Part shown: in pieces, positions 8,300 to 17,733 of the stretch | Numbering within the stretch: position 1 is the first letter of the stretch | Layout: the number at the start of each line of letters is the position of its first letter | NCBI RefSeq assembly: GCF_023015965.1 | Contig: NZ_JALKAN010000003.1 | Location: forward strand, 223,404 to 287,403 | Length of the DNA: 64,000 bases | Direction of reading: 5' to 3' | Origin: Allomuricauda sp. F6463D | GTDB lineage: Bacteria; Bacteroidota; Bacteroidia; Flavobacteriales; Flavobacteriaceae | Program-made: the position numbers and the translations under genes | The notes under the pieces: generated by a model | Told to the model about the DNA's origin: nothing | Databases searched by the model: none | What the model saw: the letters and a program-made list of their open reading frames with translations, nothing else

Positions 8300-10112
8300 T
8301 AAAATACACGTTAAATGTAGTGCCTTTGTCAACTTCACTCTGCACTGTTATACTTCCTCCCATGGCCTCTATTTGGTTTTTTATAAGGTAGAGACCAAAA
8401 CCTTTTGCGCCTTTTCTTTTATGGAATGTTTTGTACATGCCAAAAATTTTGTCACCGTGTTTATTTAAATCTATTCCCATTCCGTTGTCGGAAATGCTTA
8501 GTAGCAATTTTTCTTTTGATTTTATGGCATTGATGGTGATAATTGGTGTTCTATCAGGGTTCTTATATTTGACAGCATTGGAAATAAGGTTTCCAATAAT
8601 ACTGTCCAAATAAGAAGGTACACAGCTAACCTCAATGTTTTCAGCAACATTGTTTATGATTTGGGCATCGTTGCTTTTCAAATAATCGGATAGATTGTAC
8701 AAAGCCTGGGAAATAGTATATTTAAGGTCAATAGGTTTTTTGATTTCCGGAGATTTGGTATTTATGTCCACCACTTGGTTTAGGTTTTCCATGGTTTCCA
8801 ATAGGTTGTCCGATGCGCGGTTGAGCATTGTAATAATTTGCTTGCGCTCCTCCATATCCTTTTCAGCCTTCAAAAACTCAAGAAGCATTGAAAAATTGGC
8901 AGAATGGGACCTTAGATTATGTGAAACAATGTGTGCAAAACTGATAAGTTTTTGGTTTTGTCTAGAAGTAACTGTAATCAGGTTTCGTAATTGTTCTTCC
9001 TTCTTTTTCAGTGAAGTGATGTCCAAACTCATCCCGATAAGGCCGCATACTTTTCCTTCCAAATCAAAATATGGGATTTTTGAAGTTAGAAAATAAGTTG
9101 TTTTCCCATTAAGTTTACTTACGGTCTCCTTCCCTATCATAGGGGTAAGGTGTTTCATGACCTGGATATCCTCATTCCTCGATATTTGTGCTTCCTTATC
9201 CTTGTATAGGTCGAAATCGCTCTTACCAATAAGTTCATCCGCATTTTTGCTGAAGTAATTGCATTCCCCCTTGTTAACCAACACCTTTCTGGACTCCAAG
9301 TCTTTCACATAAACATTTAACGGTAGACTATCTACCAAGGTTGAAAGTAGTTGCTGGTGTTCTTTTACCCTGGTTTCGGCTATTTCTTTATCGTGAATGT
9401 CCTTGATTGTCCCGAATACTTTGCTAATTTTTCCATCCTTTACAAAAGGTTTTCCAGTTATGCGCACCCATCTTTCCTCACCGGTAAATGTAACCAACAT
9501 AACCTTGGTGTCGTACGGTTGATGGTTGGCAATAGCTTTGTGAAAAAGCATGGAAACTTTATTTTGACAATAGCCTATCTTGTAAAAATCAATCGCTTCA
9601 ATGGTGGTGGGTTCGTAACAATCTGGAACTTGATGTATTCGTTTGGTTTCCTTGCACCATAAAAGCTCATCTTTCTCTACGCTATATTCCCACCAGCCAG
9701 TTTTGGATACTTCAACTTTGGTTTCCAATACATTGGTTAGCCAGTTTAGCTGTTCTTCTTTTTCAACTTCAGAGGTGATGTCGTCGGTCTGGATTATAGT
9801 CCCGATCACATTTTCTTTTTCATCAAACCAAGGTGCGAAATAACTCTTAAAATGGCGGGTTTCCCGGGTATTCTCTATTTTGTGATGGACGGTGAACGGC
9901 TTTTGTTCTTTAAGTTTTTTTTTGAGGTTAGAAATTTCTGGGTATAACTGAAACACTTTGGTGTCGATAGTTTCATTTTGTGGTGGCAAACTAAAAATAC
10001 CCAACCAGGAGCAGGATGCATCGAGCAAAATTCCTTTCTTACATAGAAGTGCGGTTGCCTTCGGCAACTGTTTTAGTAAGTAAAATTGATTGACTCTCTC
10101 TAAGGATTTCAA
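8286..10112 (-). CDS. Soluble PAS-domain sensor histidine kinase
   Basis: A 608-residue kinase without transmembrane segments, so it probably senses a cytoplasmic signal. There are three PAS-like domains: about 15-115, about 127-245 (PAS_3 type, with EERWVRITGKPFVKDGK) and about 252-370 (with KDLESRKVLVNKGECNYFS). The dimerisation/phosphoacceptor helix carries IVSHNLRSHSANFSMLLEFL. The ATPase domain has N-box NLISNAVKYK, G1 SDNGMGIDL and G2 GFGLYLIKNQIEAMGG. It is paired with the overlapping single-domain response regulator. The 193 nt upstream (10113-10305) hold no recognised signal. The ligand is unknown. Confidence 0.92.
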   Translation of the reverse strand: MKSLERVNQFYLLKQLPKATALLCKKGILLDASCSWLGIFSLPPQNETIDTKVFQLYPEISNLKKKLKEQKPFTVHHKIENTRETRHFKSYFAPWFDEKENVIGTIIQTDDITSEVEKEEQLNWLTNVLETKVEVSKTGWWEYSVEKDELLWCKETKRIHQVPDCYEPTTIEAIDFYKIGYCQNKVSMLFHKAIANHQPYDTKVMLVTFTGEERWVRITGKPFVKDGKISKVFGTIKDIHDKEIAETRVKEHQQLLSTLVDSLPLNVYVKDLESRKVLVNKGECNYFSKNADELIGKSDFDLYKDKEAQISRNEDIQVMKHLTPMIGKETVSKLNGKTTYFLTSKIPYFDLEGKVCGLIGMSLDITSLKKKEEQLRNLITVTSRQNQKLISFAHIVSHNLRSHSANFSMLLEFLKAEKDMEERKQIITMLNRASDNLLETMENLNQVVDINTKSPEIKKPIDLKYTISQALYNLSDYLKSNDAQIINNVAENIEVSCVPSYLDSIIGNLISNAVKYKNPDRTPIITINAIKSKEKLLLSISDNGMGIDLNKHGDKIFGMYKTFHKRKGAKGFGLYLIKNQIEAMGGSITVQSEVDKGTTFNVYFNEEN

Positions 10113-10305
10113 ACTCGGGGTTGTTTAAAAAACGTTACACTTCTAAGAAATATCTGACCAAACTATAACTATCAAATCACCTTACAGATTTATTGTTGTG
10201 AAAACCATAGGAACTGTTGTATTTAACCAATTGATAATGGTTTGTTATAATTTTACAAAGTAGGAAAATACCTATAATATATTTAAAATGCTAATTGTTG
10301 CTGAT

Positions 10306-10761
10306 TTATTTTACACTTACAGTATCTGGGACTAAGCCGGTGTAGTCTCCACCATTTCTAATTACATCACGGACAATAGAAGAGCTTATATAGGACTTGC
10401 CAGAAGATGTTAAGAGAAAAACCGTTTCAATTTCGGAAAGCCTACGATTGGTATGGGCAATAGCTTTTTCAAACTCAAAATCGGCGGGATTTCGCAATCC
10501 CCTTAAAATAAAATTTGCATCAATTTTTTTGCAAAAGTCTACTGTCATTCCCTTATATGTAGTTACTTTAATCTTAGGTTCGTCTTTAAAAGCTTCTTTA
10601 ATAAAGTCGATGCGATCCTCTAAAGAGAACATGTATTGTTTTTCCGCATTTACCCCAATGGCAATAACCAATTCATCGAACAGGGTCACGCCTCTTTTTA
10701 TAATATCATAATGGCCTAAAGTAAGTGGGTCAAAAGATCCTGGGAACAATGCACGTCTCAT
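10306..10761 (-). CDS. coaD: Pantetheine-phosphate adenylyltransferase
   Basis: Transfers AMP from ATP to 4'-phosphopantetheine, the penultimate step of coenzyme A synthesis. At 151 residues it is full length. The nucleotidyltransferase start FPGSFDPLTLGHYDII contains the T/HxGH motif. FILRGLRNPADFEFE and the ISSSIVRDVIRNGGD segment (ISSTxVR motif) are also present. It follows ddl by 33 nt on the same strand and is probably co-transcribed with it. Confidence 0.96.
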   Translation of the reverse strand: MRRALFPGSFDPLTLGHYDIIKRGVTLFDELVIAIGVNAEKQYMFSLEDRIDFIKEAFKDEPKIKVTTYKGMTVDFCKKIDANFILRGLRNPADFEFEKAIAHTNRRLSEIETVFLLTSSGKSYISSSIVRDVIRNGGDYTGLVPDTVSVK

Positions 10762-10794
10762 GTTATGGAATAAAGTTTTTTAAAAATACGGTTT

Positions 10795-11769
10795 CTATCG
10801 CAAAGCTTCAACAATGGCAGTGTCAAAAAGTTCTGAAAGGGTAATTCCTGCCGTTTTGGCCTGTTGTGGTAATAGGCTTTCTTCTGTTAGGCCGGGAGTT
10901 GTGTTTACTTCAAGAAGGTAAGGCTCGTCACCGATAAAAATGAACTCACTTCTCGAATACCCTTTTAAACCCAAAACTTTATAAATATATTTTGCCATTT
11001 CTTTTACCTTGGACTCTTGTGTTTCGGAAATCCGGGCTGGTGTTATTTCTTGGGATTTTCCCATGTATTTGGCCTCAAAATCAAAAAAATCGTTTTCCGA
11101 AATAATTTCAGTCACCGGCAACACGGTTACTTCTTTATTATGTGTAATCACTCCTACGGAAACCTCCGTTCCGTCCAAAAATGACTCGATGATGATTTGA
11201 TTATCCTCCTTTAAAGCATTGGTTATGGCGGCATTTAAATCTTCTTGTTTGTGGACTTTGGAGATTCCGTAGCTACTGCCTGCCCTGTTCGCTTTTACAA
11301 AGCAAGGAAGGCCAACCTTGTTTATGATCGCTTCTTCATCAATCTTTTGCCCTTTGTTTAAAAAATAAGATGTGGCGCACAGGATTCCATAGGGTTTCAG
11401 TGCGCTCAAAAGATCACGTTTGTTAAAGGTGAGCGCTGCCTCGTAATGATTACACGAGGTTTGAGGGATTTTCAATAGTTCAAAATAGGCTTGCATTAGA
11501 CCATCTTCACCTGGAGTTCCATGGATGGCGTTGAATATACAGTCAAAAAGCACCTTTTTACCATTGATTTTAATACTGAAATCTGATTTTTGCAAGAGGT
11601 GCTCCATATTTGCATCATCAAGGTAAAACCATTTTTCTTTGGTGATCACTATTCTATACGCATTGTACTTCTTTGTATCCAGATATTTATATACCACATT
11701 TCCACTTTTAATGGAAATATGGTGCTCGCTGGAATAGCCGCCCATAATAATGGCAATGTTCTTTTTCAT
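10795..11769 (-). CDS. ddl: D-alanine--D-alanine ligase
   Basis: An ATP-grasp ligase that forms D-Ala-D-Ala for peptidoglycan. At 324 residues it shows IMGGYSSEHHISIKSG (Ddl signature 1), NAIHGTPGEDGLMQAYFE, the ATP-grasp segment LPCFVKANRAGSSYGISKV, and the C-terminal YSRSEFIFIGDEPYLLEVNT with TTPGLTEESLLPQQA (Mg2+ and substrate site). It diverges from the PASTA-protein gene. The pairing of ddl-coaD opposite PASTA-rluD places cell-wall genes together. Confidence 0.96.
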   Translation of the reverse strand: MKKNIAIIMGGYSSEHHISIKSGNVVYKYLDTKKYNAYRIVITKEKWFYLDDANMEHLLQKSDFSIKINGKKVLFDCIFNAIHGTPGEDGLMQAYFELLKIPQTSCNHYEAALTFNKRDLLSALKPYGILCATSYFLNKGQKIDEEAIINKVGLPCFVKANRAGSSYGISKVHKQEDLNAAITNALKEDNQIIIESFLDGTEVSVGVITHNKEVTVLPVTEIISENDFFDFEAKYMGKSQEITPARISETQESKVKEMAKYIYKVLGLKGYSRSEFIFIGDEPYLLEVNTTPGLTEESLLPQQAKTAGITLSELFDTAIVEALR

Positions 11770-11821
11770 TGACTTGTAAAATATCGCAAAGCCAAAATAA
11801 AGAAAAAAGGGTTGGCTTTCC

Positions 11822-11829
11822 TATATTTG
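11822..11829 (+). promoter_or_regulatory. -7 promoter element of the PASTA-rluD operon
   Basis: TATATTTG, an exact TAnnTTTG match, lies 19 nt before the preferred ATG (11849) and 10 nt before an alternative GTG (11840). No clear -33 TTG is seen at the usual distance. Confidence 0.5.
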
Positions 11830-11848
11830 TCCCATTAAGGTGAAATAC

Positions 11849-12436
11849 ATGAAGAATTTTTTCAACTTTTTAAAGAGCAAGACTTTATTGATCCAACTGG
11901 GATTGGCTTTAGTGGCTATTTTGGTTTTGGTGTTTGTTGCCCTGCAATGGCTCAAGAGTACAACCAATCACGGTGAATTTGTCGAGGTACCGGATTTTTC
12001 AAAAATGTCGGTTATGGAGATGCGAAAGACAGTTGAGGAAACAGGGCTTCGATATCAAGTATTGGATTCTTCCAATTATAATCCAGATTATCCAAGATTT
12101 TCCATATTGGAACAAAATCCACCTGCAGGCAATAAGGTAAAGGCTAACCGTAAAATATATTTTACGGTAAACCCATCGGGTTATAAAAAAGTCAGTGTAC
12201 CGGATATTATACAGGTAACCCAACGTAATGCAACATCCATGTTAAGAGCCGTAGGTTTAGATGTGGAACGCGTTACTTATATTGACGAGTTGGGCAAGGA
12301 TATGGTTTACAATATGAAATTTAAAGGGAAATATGTAAAGCCAGGCGATCGATTGCCCAAAACCTCCAAAGTGGAGTTGATATGTGGAAATGGCACCATT
12401 CCCGGTAGTGCTAGGGTCAAGGCAGATTCCCAATAA
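11849..12436 (+). CDS. PASTA-domain membrane protein
   Basis: A 195-residue protein with a short cytoplasmic N-terminus, one transmembrane helix (LLIQLGLALVAILVLVFVAL, about residues 10-31) and an extracytoplasmic part of about two to three PASTA repeats: VEVPDFSKMSVMEMRK, ILEQNPPAGNKVKANRK and VSVPDIIQVTQRNATSMLRA. PASTA domains bind muropeptides or beta-lactams in kinases and PBPs, but here no kinase or PBP domain is attached. I chose ATG 11849; GTG 11840 would add three residues. It is separated from rluD by 2 nt, and the operon diverges from ddl, a cell-wall gene. Confidence 0.88.
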   Translation: MKNFFNFLKSKTLLIQLGLALVAILVLVFVALQWLKSTTNHGEFVEVPDFSKMSVMEMRKTVEETGLRYQVLDSSNYNPDYPRFSILEQNPPAGNKVKANRKIYFTVNPSGYKKVSVPDIIQVTQRNATSMLRAVGLDVERVTYIDELGKDMVYNMKFKGKYVKPGDRLPKTSKVELICGNGTIPGSARVKADSQ

Positions 12437-12438
12437 AC

Positions 12439-13470
12439 ATGAGTACTTCAGACAATTCAGATGAGTTATCACAAGATGAGCTTTATGAGCATCATGGTTT
12501 TGTAGCTTCCAAAGGTCAAGAACCTTTGCGAGTAGATAAGTTCTTGATGAATTTTATAGAGAACGCAACTCGGAACAAGATTCAACAAGCAGCTAAAAAA
12601 GGCCATATTTGGGTGAATGGTTCCATTGTAAAACAAAATTACAAGGTTAAGGCTGGGGATGAGGTAAAGGTAATGTTCGAGCATCCGCCCTACGAGTTTT
12701 TGTTGACACCAGAAAATATTCCCTTGGATATTATCTATGAAGATGATGTGCTTTTGGTTGTGAACAAACCTGCAGGTATGGTGGTGCACCCAGGGCATGG
12801 GAATTACTCAGGGACATTGATCAATGCACTGGTCTATCATTTTGATAACTTACCCAATAACAGTTCTAACAGGCCTGGTTTGGTGCATCGTATTGATAAG
12901 GATACTTCCGGATTGTTGGTAATTGCCAAAACAGAATCTGCAATGACGCATTTGGCCAAGCAATTTTTTGATAAGAGCAGTGAACGGGAATACGTTGCCT
13001 TGGTTTGGGGCAATGTGGAAGAGGAGGAAGGAACCGTTGAAGGGCATATTGCCAGAAACCCAAAGAACCGTCTTCAGATGATGGTTTTTCCAGAAGGCGA
13101 CGAGGGCAAAGAAGCAGTGACCCATTACAAAGTATTGGAGCGGTTTGGGTATGTAACTTTGGTTTCCTGTAAGTTGGAAACCGGACGGACACACCAAATT
13201 AGGGTTCACATGAAATATATTGGGCATACACTCTTTAACGATGAACGCTATGGCGGAGAAAAAATCCTAAAGGGAACCACTTTTACCAAGTACAAACAAT
13301 TTGTGGAAAACGCTTTTAAAGTATTGCCAAGACAAGCACTACATGCCAAGACACTGGGTTTTGTGCATCCTGTTACAGGAAAAATGATGCAATTTGATTC
13401 TGAATTGCCAGAGGATATGGTGAATTGCATTGCGAAATGGCGTGGCTATGCCAAGCATAACGAATCATAG
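12439..13470 (+). CDS. rluD: 23S rRNA pseudouridine synthase, RluD family
   Basis: A 343-residue RluA/RluD-family pseudouridine synthase. An N-terminal S4 RNA-binding domain (LRVDKFLMNFIENATRNKIQ and on) is followed by the catalytic domain. The catalytic Asp is in GLVHRIDKDTSGLLVIAKT, and ETGRTHQIRVHMKYIGHTLF is also present. In RluD the targets are U1911/U1915/U1917 in helix 69 of 23S rRNA; the exact sites here are inferred from family only. It starts 2 nt after the PASTA gene stop, so the two are co-transcribed. Confidence 0.93.
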   Translation: MSTSDNSDELSQDELYEHHGFVASKGQEPLRVDKFLMNFIENATRNKIQQAAKKGHIWVNGSIVKQNYKVKAGDEVKVMFEHPPYEFLLTPENIPLDIIYEDDVLLVVNKPAGMVVHPGHGNYSGTLINALVYHFDNLPNNSSNRPGLVHRIDKDTSGLLVIAKTESAMTHLAKQFFDKSSEREYVALVWGNVEEEEGTVEGHIARNPKNRLQMMVFPEGDEGKEAVTHYKVLERFGYVTLVSCKLETGRTHQIRVHMKYIGHTLFNDERYGGEKILKGTTFTKYKQFVENAFKVLPRQALHAKTLGFVHPVTGKMMQFDSELPEDMVNCIAKWRGYAKHNES

Positions 13471-13559
13471 TTTTCTTCAATCCTTATATTGAAAACACCA
13501 TTGGCATACTTTTCCAAAAAAGTAAAATCCTTGTTATTTTTACTTAAAATTAAAAGAAA

Positions 13560-14321
13560 ATGAAAATTGTCATATCACCTGCCAAGTCACTGGATTTTGA
13601 AACGGCATTGCCAACATCAAAATTCAGTCAGCCAAACTTTTTGGAACAAGCGGAAAAGTTGAATTCAGTTTTAAAAAAGAAGAAGCCCAAGTCGTTATCT
13701 GATTTGATGTCCATTTCCGATAAACTGGCTGAGTTAAATTGGGAACGGAACCAACAATTTTCATTACCCTTTACTGCAGATAATGCCCGCCCTGCGGTAT
13801 ATGCCTTTAATGGTGATGTGTACCAAGGCCTAGATGCATATTCCATCCCAGAAGATAAATTAGACAGGTTACAGGATACCCTCAGAATCCTATCGGGGCT
13901 TTATGGGGTACTGAAACCTTTGGACTTAATGCAGCCCTATCGGTTGGAAATGGGTACCCAACTAAAGGTGGGTAGAAAAAAGAATCTCTACGAATTTTGG
14001 AAAAAACAACTTACCGACCATTTAAACAATGAGCTTAAAGAGAACGAACTGTTCATAAACTTGGCCAGCAACGAATATTTTAGTGCTATAGATGCCAAAA
14101 ATCTTAAAGTGCCGGTTATTGCACCAATTTTTAAAGATTGGAAGAACGATAAGTTAAAAGTGATAAGCTTTTTCGCTAAAAAGGCACGTGGTTCCATGGT
14201 TCGGTATATTATTGATAAAGACGCTGAAACGTTGGATGATATCAAGAATTTTGATTGCGATGGGTATCTATTTAGTGAAGAGCATACGGTTAAGCAGAAC
14301 GAACCCGTATTCATCCGATAA
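13560..14321 (+). CDS. yaaA: YaaA family peroxide-stress protein (UPF0246)
   Basis: A 253-residue homologue of E. coli YaaA, which limits free iron and protects DNA during peroxide stress. The family start [18 protein letters not shown] is clear, as are [34 protein letters not shown] and [16 protein letters not shown]. It is a single gene, followed by a small hairpin. Confidence 0.94.
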   Translation: MKIVISPAKSLDFETALPTSKFSQPNFLEQAEKLNSVLKKKKPKSLSDLMSISDKLAELNWERNQQFSLPFTADNARPAVYAFNGDVYQGLDAYSIPEDKLDRLQDTLRILSGLYGVLKPLDLMQPYRLEMGTQLKVGRKKNLYEFWKKQLTDHLNNELKENELFINLASNEYFSAIDAKNLKVPVIAPIFKDWKNDKLKVISFFAKKARGSMVRYIIDKDAETLDDIKNFDCDGYLFSEEHTVKQNEPVFIR

Positions 14322-14323
14322 AA

Positions 14324-14343
14324 ACTTTGGTAAAAACCAAAGT
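14324..14343 (+). terminator. Hairpin downstream of yaaA
   Basis: Perfect 8-bp inverted repeat ACTTTGGT-AAAA-ACCAAAGT, 3 nt after the yaaA stop. The following sequence (AATCTTTAAG) is only weakly T-rich, so termination is plausible but not certain. Confidence 0.45.
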
Positions 14344-14489
14344 AATCTTTAAGTTATGTGGGTAAGGTGTGTGGTTTGCATTAAAAATCAGACGCCTTGG
14401 ATTATTTCGATTAACTTAATCTAGAGGTTATACGTTATTCACGAGTTTTGTGAGTATTCTGTTTTATAACATCAACTTATTAAAAATTC

Positions 14490-17036
14490 ATGCAGCAGAC
14501 TAAACGGTTAGAAGAGTTTAAAAAATCGGTTACCAATAAATTTAATATCTATAACAGCCTTTTCCTGAGCTTGCCCTACAAGAATGTGGAAAATGTGGGG
14601 ATTCTTATCCCGCTATTGCTCGATCAATGTGAGAAAGGACTTAAGGCAGGCAAAGAGCCCCAAGAGATTTTGGAAGTGTTCTTTACCAATTTTGTGGATA
14701 TTAAAGACGAAAGGGAACGCTTGGATTTTATGTTCCGTATAGTTCAATATGTGGAACGTCAAGTAGTATTATATGACAGTGTGGAAGATTCAGCCTTTCC
14801 AAAACTTCAGGAATATAGTAGTTCCCTTACCATTAAGGATTATTTTGAATTGGTCAACCGAACCAAAAATTGGGACAAAGTGTCCAAAAAACTGTCAACC
14901 TTTAGTGCTCGTATCGTTTTAACAGCGCATCCTACACAATTCTACACGCCAGCTGTCCTGGATATTATATCCGAACTTCGTTCACTTATTGATGAAGATA
15001 AGATCCATGATATAGATGTGACCCTCCAACAATTGGGATTGACATCCTTGATAAACGCAAAAAAGCCAACACCTTTGGATGAAGCGAAAAATATAATTTA
15101 CATTCTCAGAAATACCTATTATGATGCCGTTGGTGAACTATACCAATATGTAAAAAGCAATATCAGGGACGAGAAGTTTGAGAATTATAATTTGATGAAG
15201 CTTGGATTTTGGCCCGGTGGTGACCGCGATGGAAATCCATTCGTAACTGCGGACATCACCAAACAAGTGGCAGATGAATTGAGGTTGACTTTAATGAAAT
15301 GCTACTACAACGAATTAAAGAATCTTCGCAAAAAACTGACTTTTAAGGGAATGCAGGGCGACCTTAATGAGTTGAGCGGAAAATTGTATAATGCCATGTT
15401 TGATTCCAATGCCCCAATTTCCTATGAAGGAATTATTGAGCATTTGAGTGTGGTACGAGAAAAATTGATAGCAAATTATCATGGGTTGTATTTGGATGAA
15501 CTAGATCAGTTTATAGATAAGGTCCATATTTTTAAAACTCATTTTGCAACTCTGGATATTCGCCAAGATCATAGCAAGCACAAAATGGTCGTGGAAACCG
15601 TGCTAAAAAAACAAGGAATCATCAACGAAAGTATCGATGAACTTAAAGAAAAGCAATTGGTGCAATTGTTGCTTCAAGAAGATTTTAAACTGAACCCTAA
15701 GGATTTTGATGATGATATTGTGAAAGATACCATCGTCAATATTCAAAACCTAAAAACGATTCAAGCTACAAATGGTGAAGACGGATGCAACCGGTACATC
15801 ATTAGTAATTCGGAGGATATATTCTCCGTTTTATTCGTATTTGGATTGTTTAGGTGGTGTGGTTGGGACGATAAAGAAATCACTTTTGACATAGTGCCAT
15901 TGTTCGAGACCATGAATGGTATGGACGCTTCAGAAGAAGTGATGCAGACCTTGTTCGATATTCCACAATACAGACAACATCTGGAAAAAAGGAGAGATAT
16001 CCACACCATAATGCTTGGTTTTTCTGATGGAACCAAAGACGGAGGTTATTTAAAAGCCAATTGGTCCATTCTCAAAACCAAGGAAACTTTGAGCAAAGTC
16101 AGCAAGAAAAATGGTATCAGTGCCATTTTCTTTGACGGTAGGGGAGGACCACCGGCAAGAGGAGGAGGTAAAACCCATAAATTTTATGCGGCCCAGACCA
16201 AGGATGTGGCCAACCATGAGATACAACTCACCATACAAGGACAGACTATTACCAGCACCTACGGTACCAAGGAACAGTTCATTCACAATTCCGAACAGTT
16301 GCTTACCGCAGGCCTCAGTAATAACCTTTTTGGAAAAGAACATAAAATTTCCGCAACGCAGCGTAAACTTATTGAAGAACTCTCAGAACTAAGTTTTGAA
16401 AAGTATGATAAGCTAAAACAACACGATAAGTTTATTCCATACCTTGAAAATAGAAGTACCTTAAAATATTATACCAAGGCCAATATTGGTAGTAGACCAG
16501 GAAAAAGAGGAAACAAAAAACAGTTGACCCTGTCCGACCTTCGTGCCATTTCATTTGTTGGCTCATGGAGCCAGTTAAAGCAGAACGTTCCCGGGTATTT
16601 TGGATTGGGTTCCGCTATTCAGCAGTTACAAGAGGAAGGACGATTGAACGAGGTGAAAAAGCTCTACAAAGAAGTGCCTTTCTTTAAAGCGCTAATGCTG
16701 AACAGTATGATGTCCTTGGCCAAAACCAATTTTGATTTGACCAGTTATATGAAGGAAGACCCTGAATTTGGAGATTTCTGGAACATTTTGCACGATGAAT
16801 TCCAATTGTCAAAAAAAATGCTGTTGCAGATTTCCAGTCTTAAAATTTTGATGGAAGACGAAGCTGTTTCAAGGGAGTCGGTGAAAATCAGAGAAAAAAT
16901 TGTTTTGCCATTATTAGTGATTCAACAAAACGCCTTGTACCACATCACCCAAAATTCGGAGTTTAAAGAACTCTATGAAAAAATAGTGACCAGGTCACTA
17001 TACGGTAATATCAATGCAAGTAGAAACTCGGCATAG
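14490..17036 (+). CDS. ppc: Phosphoenolpyruvate carboxylase, divergent Bacteroidota type
   Basis: Carboxylates PEP to oxaloacetate to refill the TCA cycle. It has 848 residues. Catalytic landmarks are VLTAHPTQFYTPAV (TAHPTx histidine motif), FWPGGDRDGNPFVT, FFDGRGGPPARGGGKTHKF (the mobile GRGG loop) and NIGSRPGKRG (arginine motif). It differs from the common form: TAHPTQ instead of TAHPTE, a PPARGGG loop, and a C-terminus ending NINASRNSA rather than the usual ...NTG that reaches the active site. The 168 nt upstream hold no clear -7 match. It is followed after 7 nt by the UDG-like gene. Confidence 0.93.
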   Translation: MQQTKRLEEFKKSVTNKFNIYNSLFLSLPYKNVENVGILIPLLLDQCEKGLKAGKEPQEILEVFFTNFVDIKDERERLDFMFRIVQYVERQVVLYDSVEDSAFPKLQEYSSSLTIKDYFELVNRTKNWDKVSKKLSTFSARIVLTAHPTQFYTPAVLDIISELRSLIDEDKIHDIDVTLQQLGLTSLINAKKPTPLDEAKNIIYILRNTYYDAVGELYQYVKSNIRDEKFENYNLMKLGFWPGGDRDGNPFVTADITKQVADELRLTLMKCYYNELKNLRKKLTFKGMQGDLNELSGKLYNAMFDSNAPISYEGIIEHLSVVREKLIANYHGLYLDELDQFIDKVHIFKTHFATLDIRQDHSKHKMVVETVLKKQGIINESIDELKEKQLVQLLLQEDFKLNPKDFDDDIVKDTIVNIQNLKTIQATNGEDGCNRYIISNSEDIFSVLFVFGLFRWCGWDDKEITFDIVPLFETMNGMDASEEVMQTLFDIPQYRQHLEKRRDIHTIMLGFSDGTKDGGYLKANWSILKTKETLSKVSKKNGISAIFFDGRGGPPARGGGKTHKFYAAQTKDVANHEIQLTIQGQTITSTYGTKEQFIHNSEQLLTAGLSNNLFGKEHKISATQRKLIEELSELSFEKYDKLKQHDKFIPYLENRSTLKYYTKANIGSRPGKRGNKKQLTLSDLRAISFVGSWSQLKQNVPGYFGLGSAIQQLQEEGRLNEVKKLYKEVPFFKALMLNSMMSLAKTNFDLTSYMKEDPEFGDFWNILHDEFQLSKKMLLQISSLKILMEDEAVSRESVKIREKIVLPLLVIQQNALYHITQNSEFKELYEKIVTRSLYGNINASRNSA

Positions 17037-17043
17037 ATAAGGT

Positions 17044-17733
17044 GTGGGAGTGAAATTATTTAAGCACATACATCCATACGAACCCTTTTTGCTGTCAGAG
17101 GCTACAAAATTGATTGTTGGCACCTTGCCGCCACCACGTTTTACCACGGGAGAGCTGAAACCGCAAGATGTAGATTTCTGTTACGGTAGTAGTAATGGTA
17201 TGCTTTGGCCTATTTTGGATAGAATATTTGATTTAGGCCTAAAGTTCGAAACAACAAACGAAGCGGTGGAACAACGAAAGCGCTTTTTGATTGAAAACAA
17301 AATAGGAGTGTGCGATATTGTCCAAAGTGCCGAGCGCGAAAAAATCGATGCTTCGGATTTGGGCATGCAAAATGTGGTGCTTCGGGATTTGGTGGGATAC
17401 TTGCAGAAATATCCTAACATCCAAACACTGTTGTTCACTGGAGGCAACAGTAAAAACGGACCTGAATATTTCTTTCGCAGACAGTTGAAAAGACATGGGT
17501 TGAAGTTGGAAGTTGTTTCTAATGAAGTACCGAGAATCCATCAGTTGGAATTGCCTGTTGCTTTGAGCGGAGTCGAGGAGTTTAGAACAATCAAAACCGT
17601 TTCTTTGACCGCACCTTCGGGAGCTGCCAACCGAGCCGTGGGCAGTTTGCAAGCCTACAAAGATTTAAAAAGTAAAAACCCTGAATTCAATACACTTGAT
17701 TATAGGGTAATGCAGTATCGGGAGTTTTTTTAG
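17044..17733 (+). CDS. Uracil-DNA glycosylase superfamily protein
   Basis: A 229-residue protein of the UDG-like fold. Visible marks are the N-terminal motif LIVGTLPPPR followed by CYGSSNGMLWPILDRIF (compare the GTLPSP...YYGHPRNxFWPIL arrangement of mismatch-specific UDG relatives), the strand TLLFTGGNSK, and the C-terminal loop SLTAPSGAANRAVGS at the place of motif 2. The start is GTG (17044, or 17050); no in-frame ATG lies before the first motif. Whether it removes uracil is not settled by sequence. It is 7 nt downstream of ppc and overlaps the convergent M20 gene by 4 nt. Confidence 0.72.
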   Translation: MGVKLFKHIHPYEPFLLSEATKLIVGTLPPPRFTTGELKPQDVDFCYGSSNGMLWPILDRIFDLGLKFETTNEAVEQRKRFLIENKIGVCDIVQSAEREKIDASDLGMQNVVLRDLVGYLQKYPNIQTLLFTGGNSKNGPEYFFRRQLKRHGLKLEVVSNEVPRIHQLELPVALSGVEEFRTIKTVSLTAPSGAANRAVGSLQAYKDLKSKNPEFNTLDYRVMQYREFF

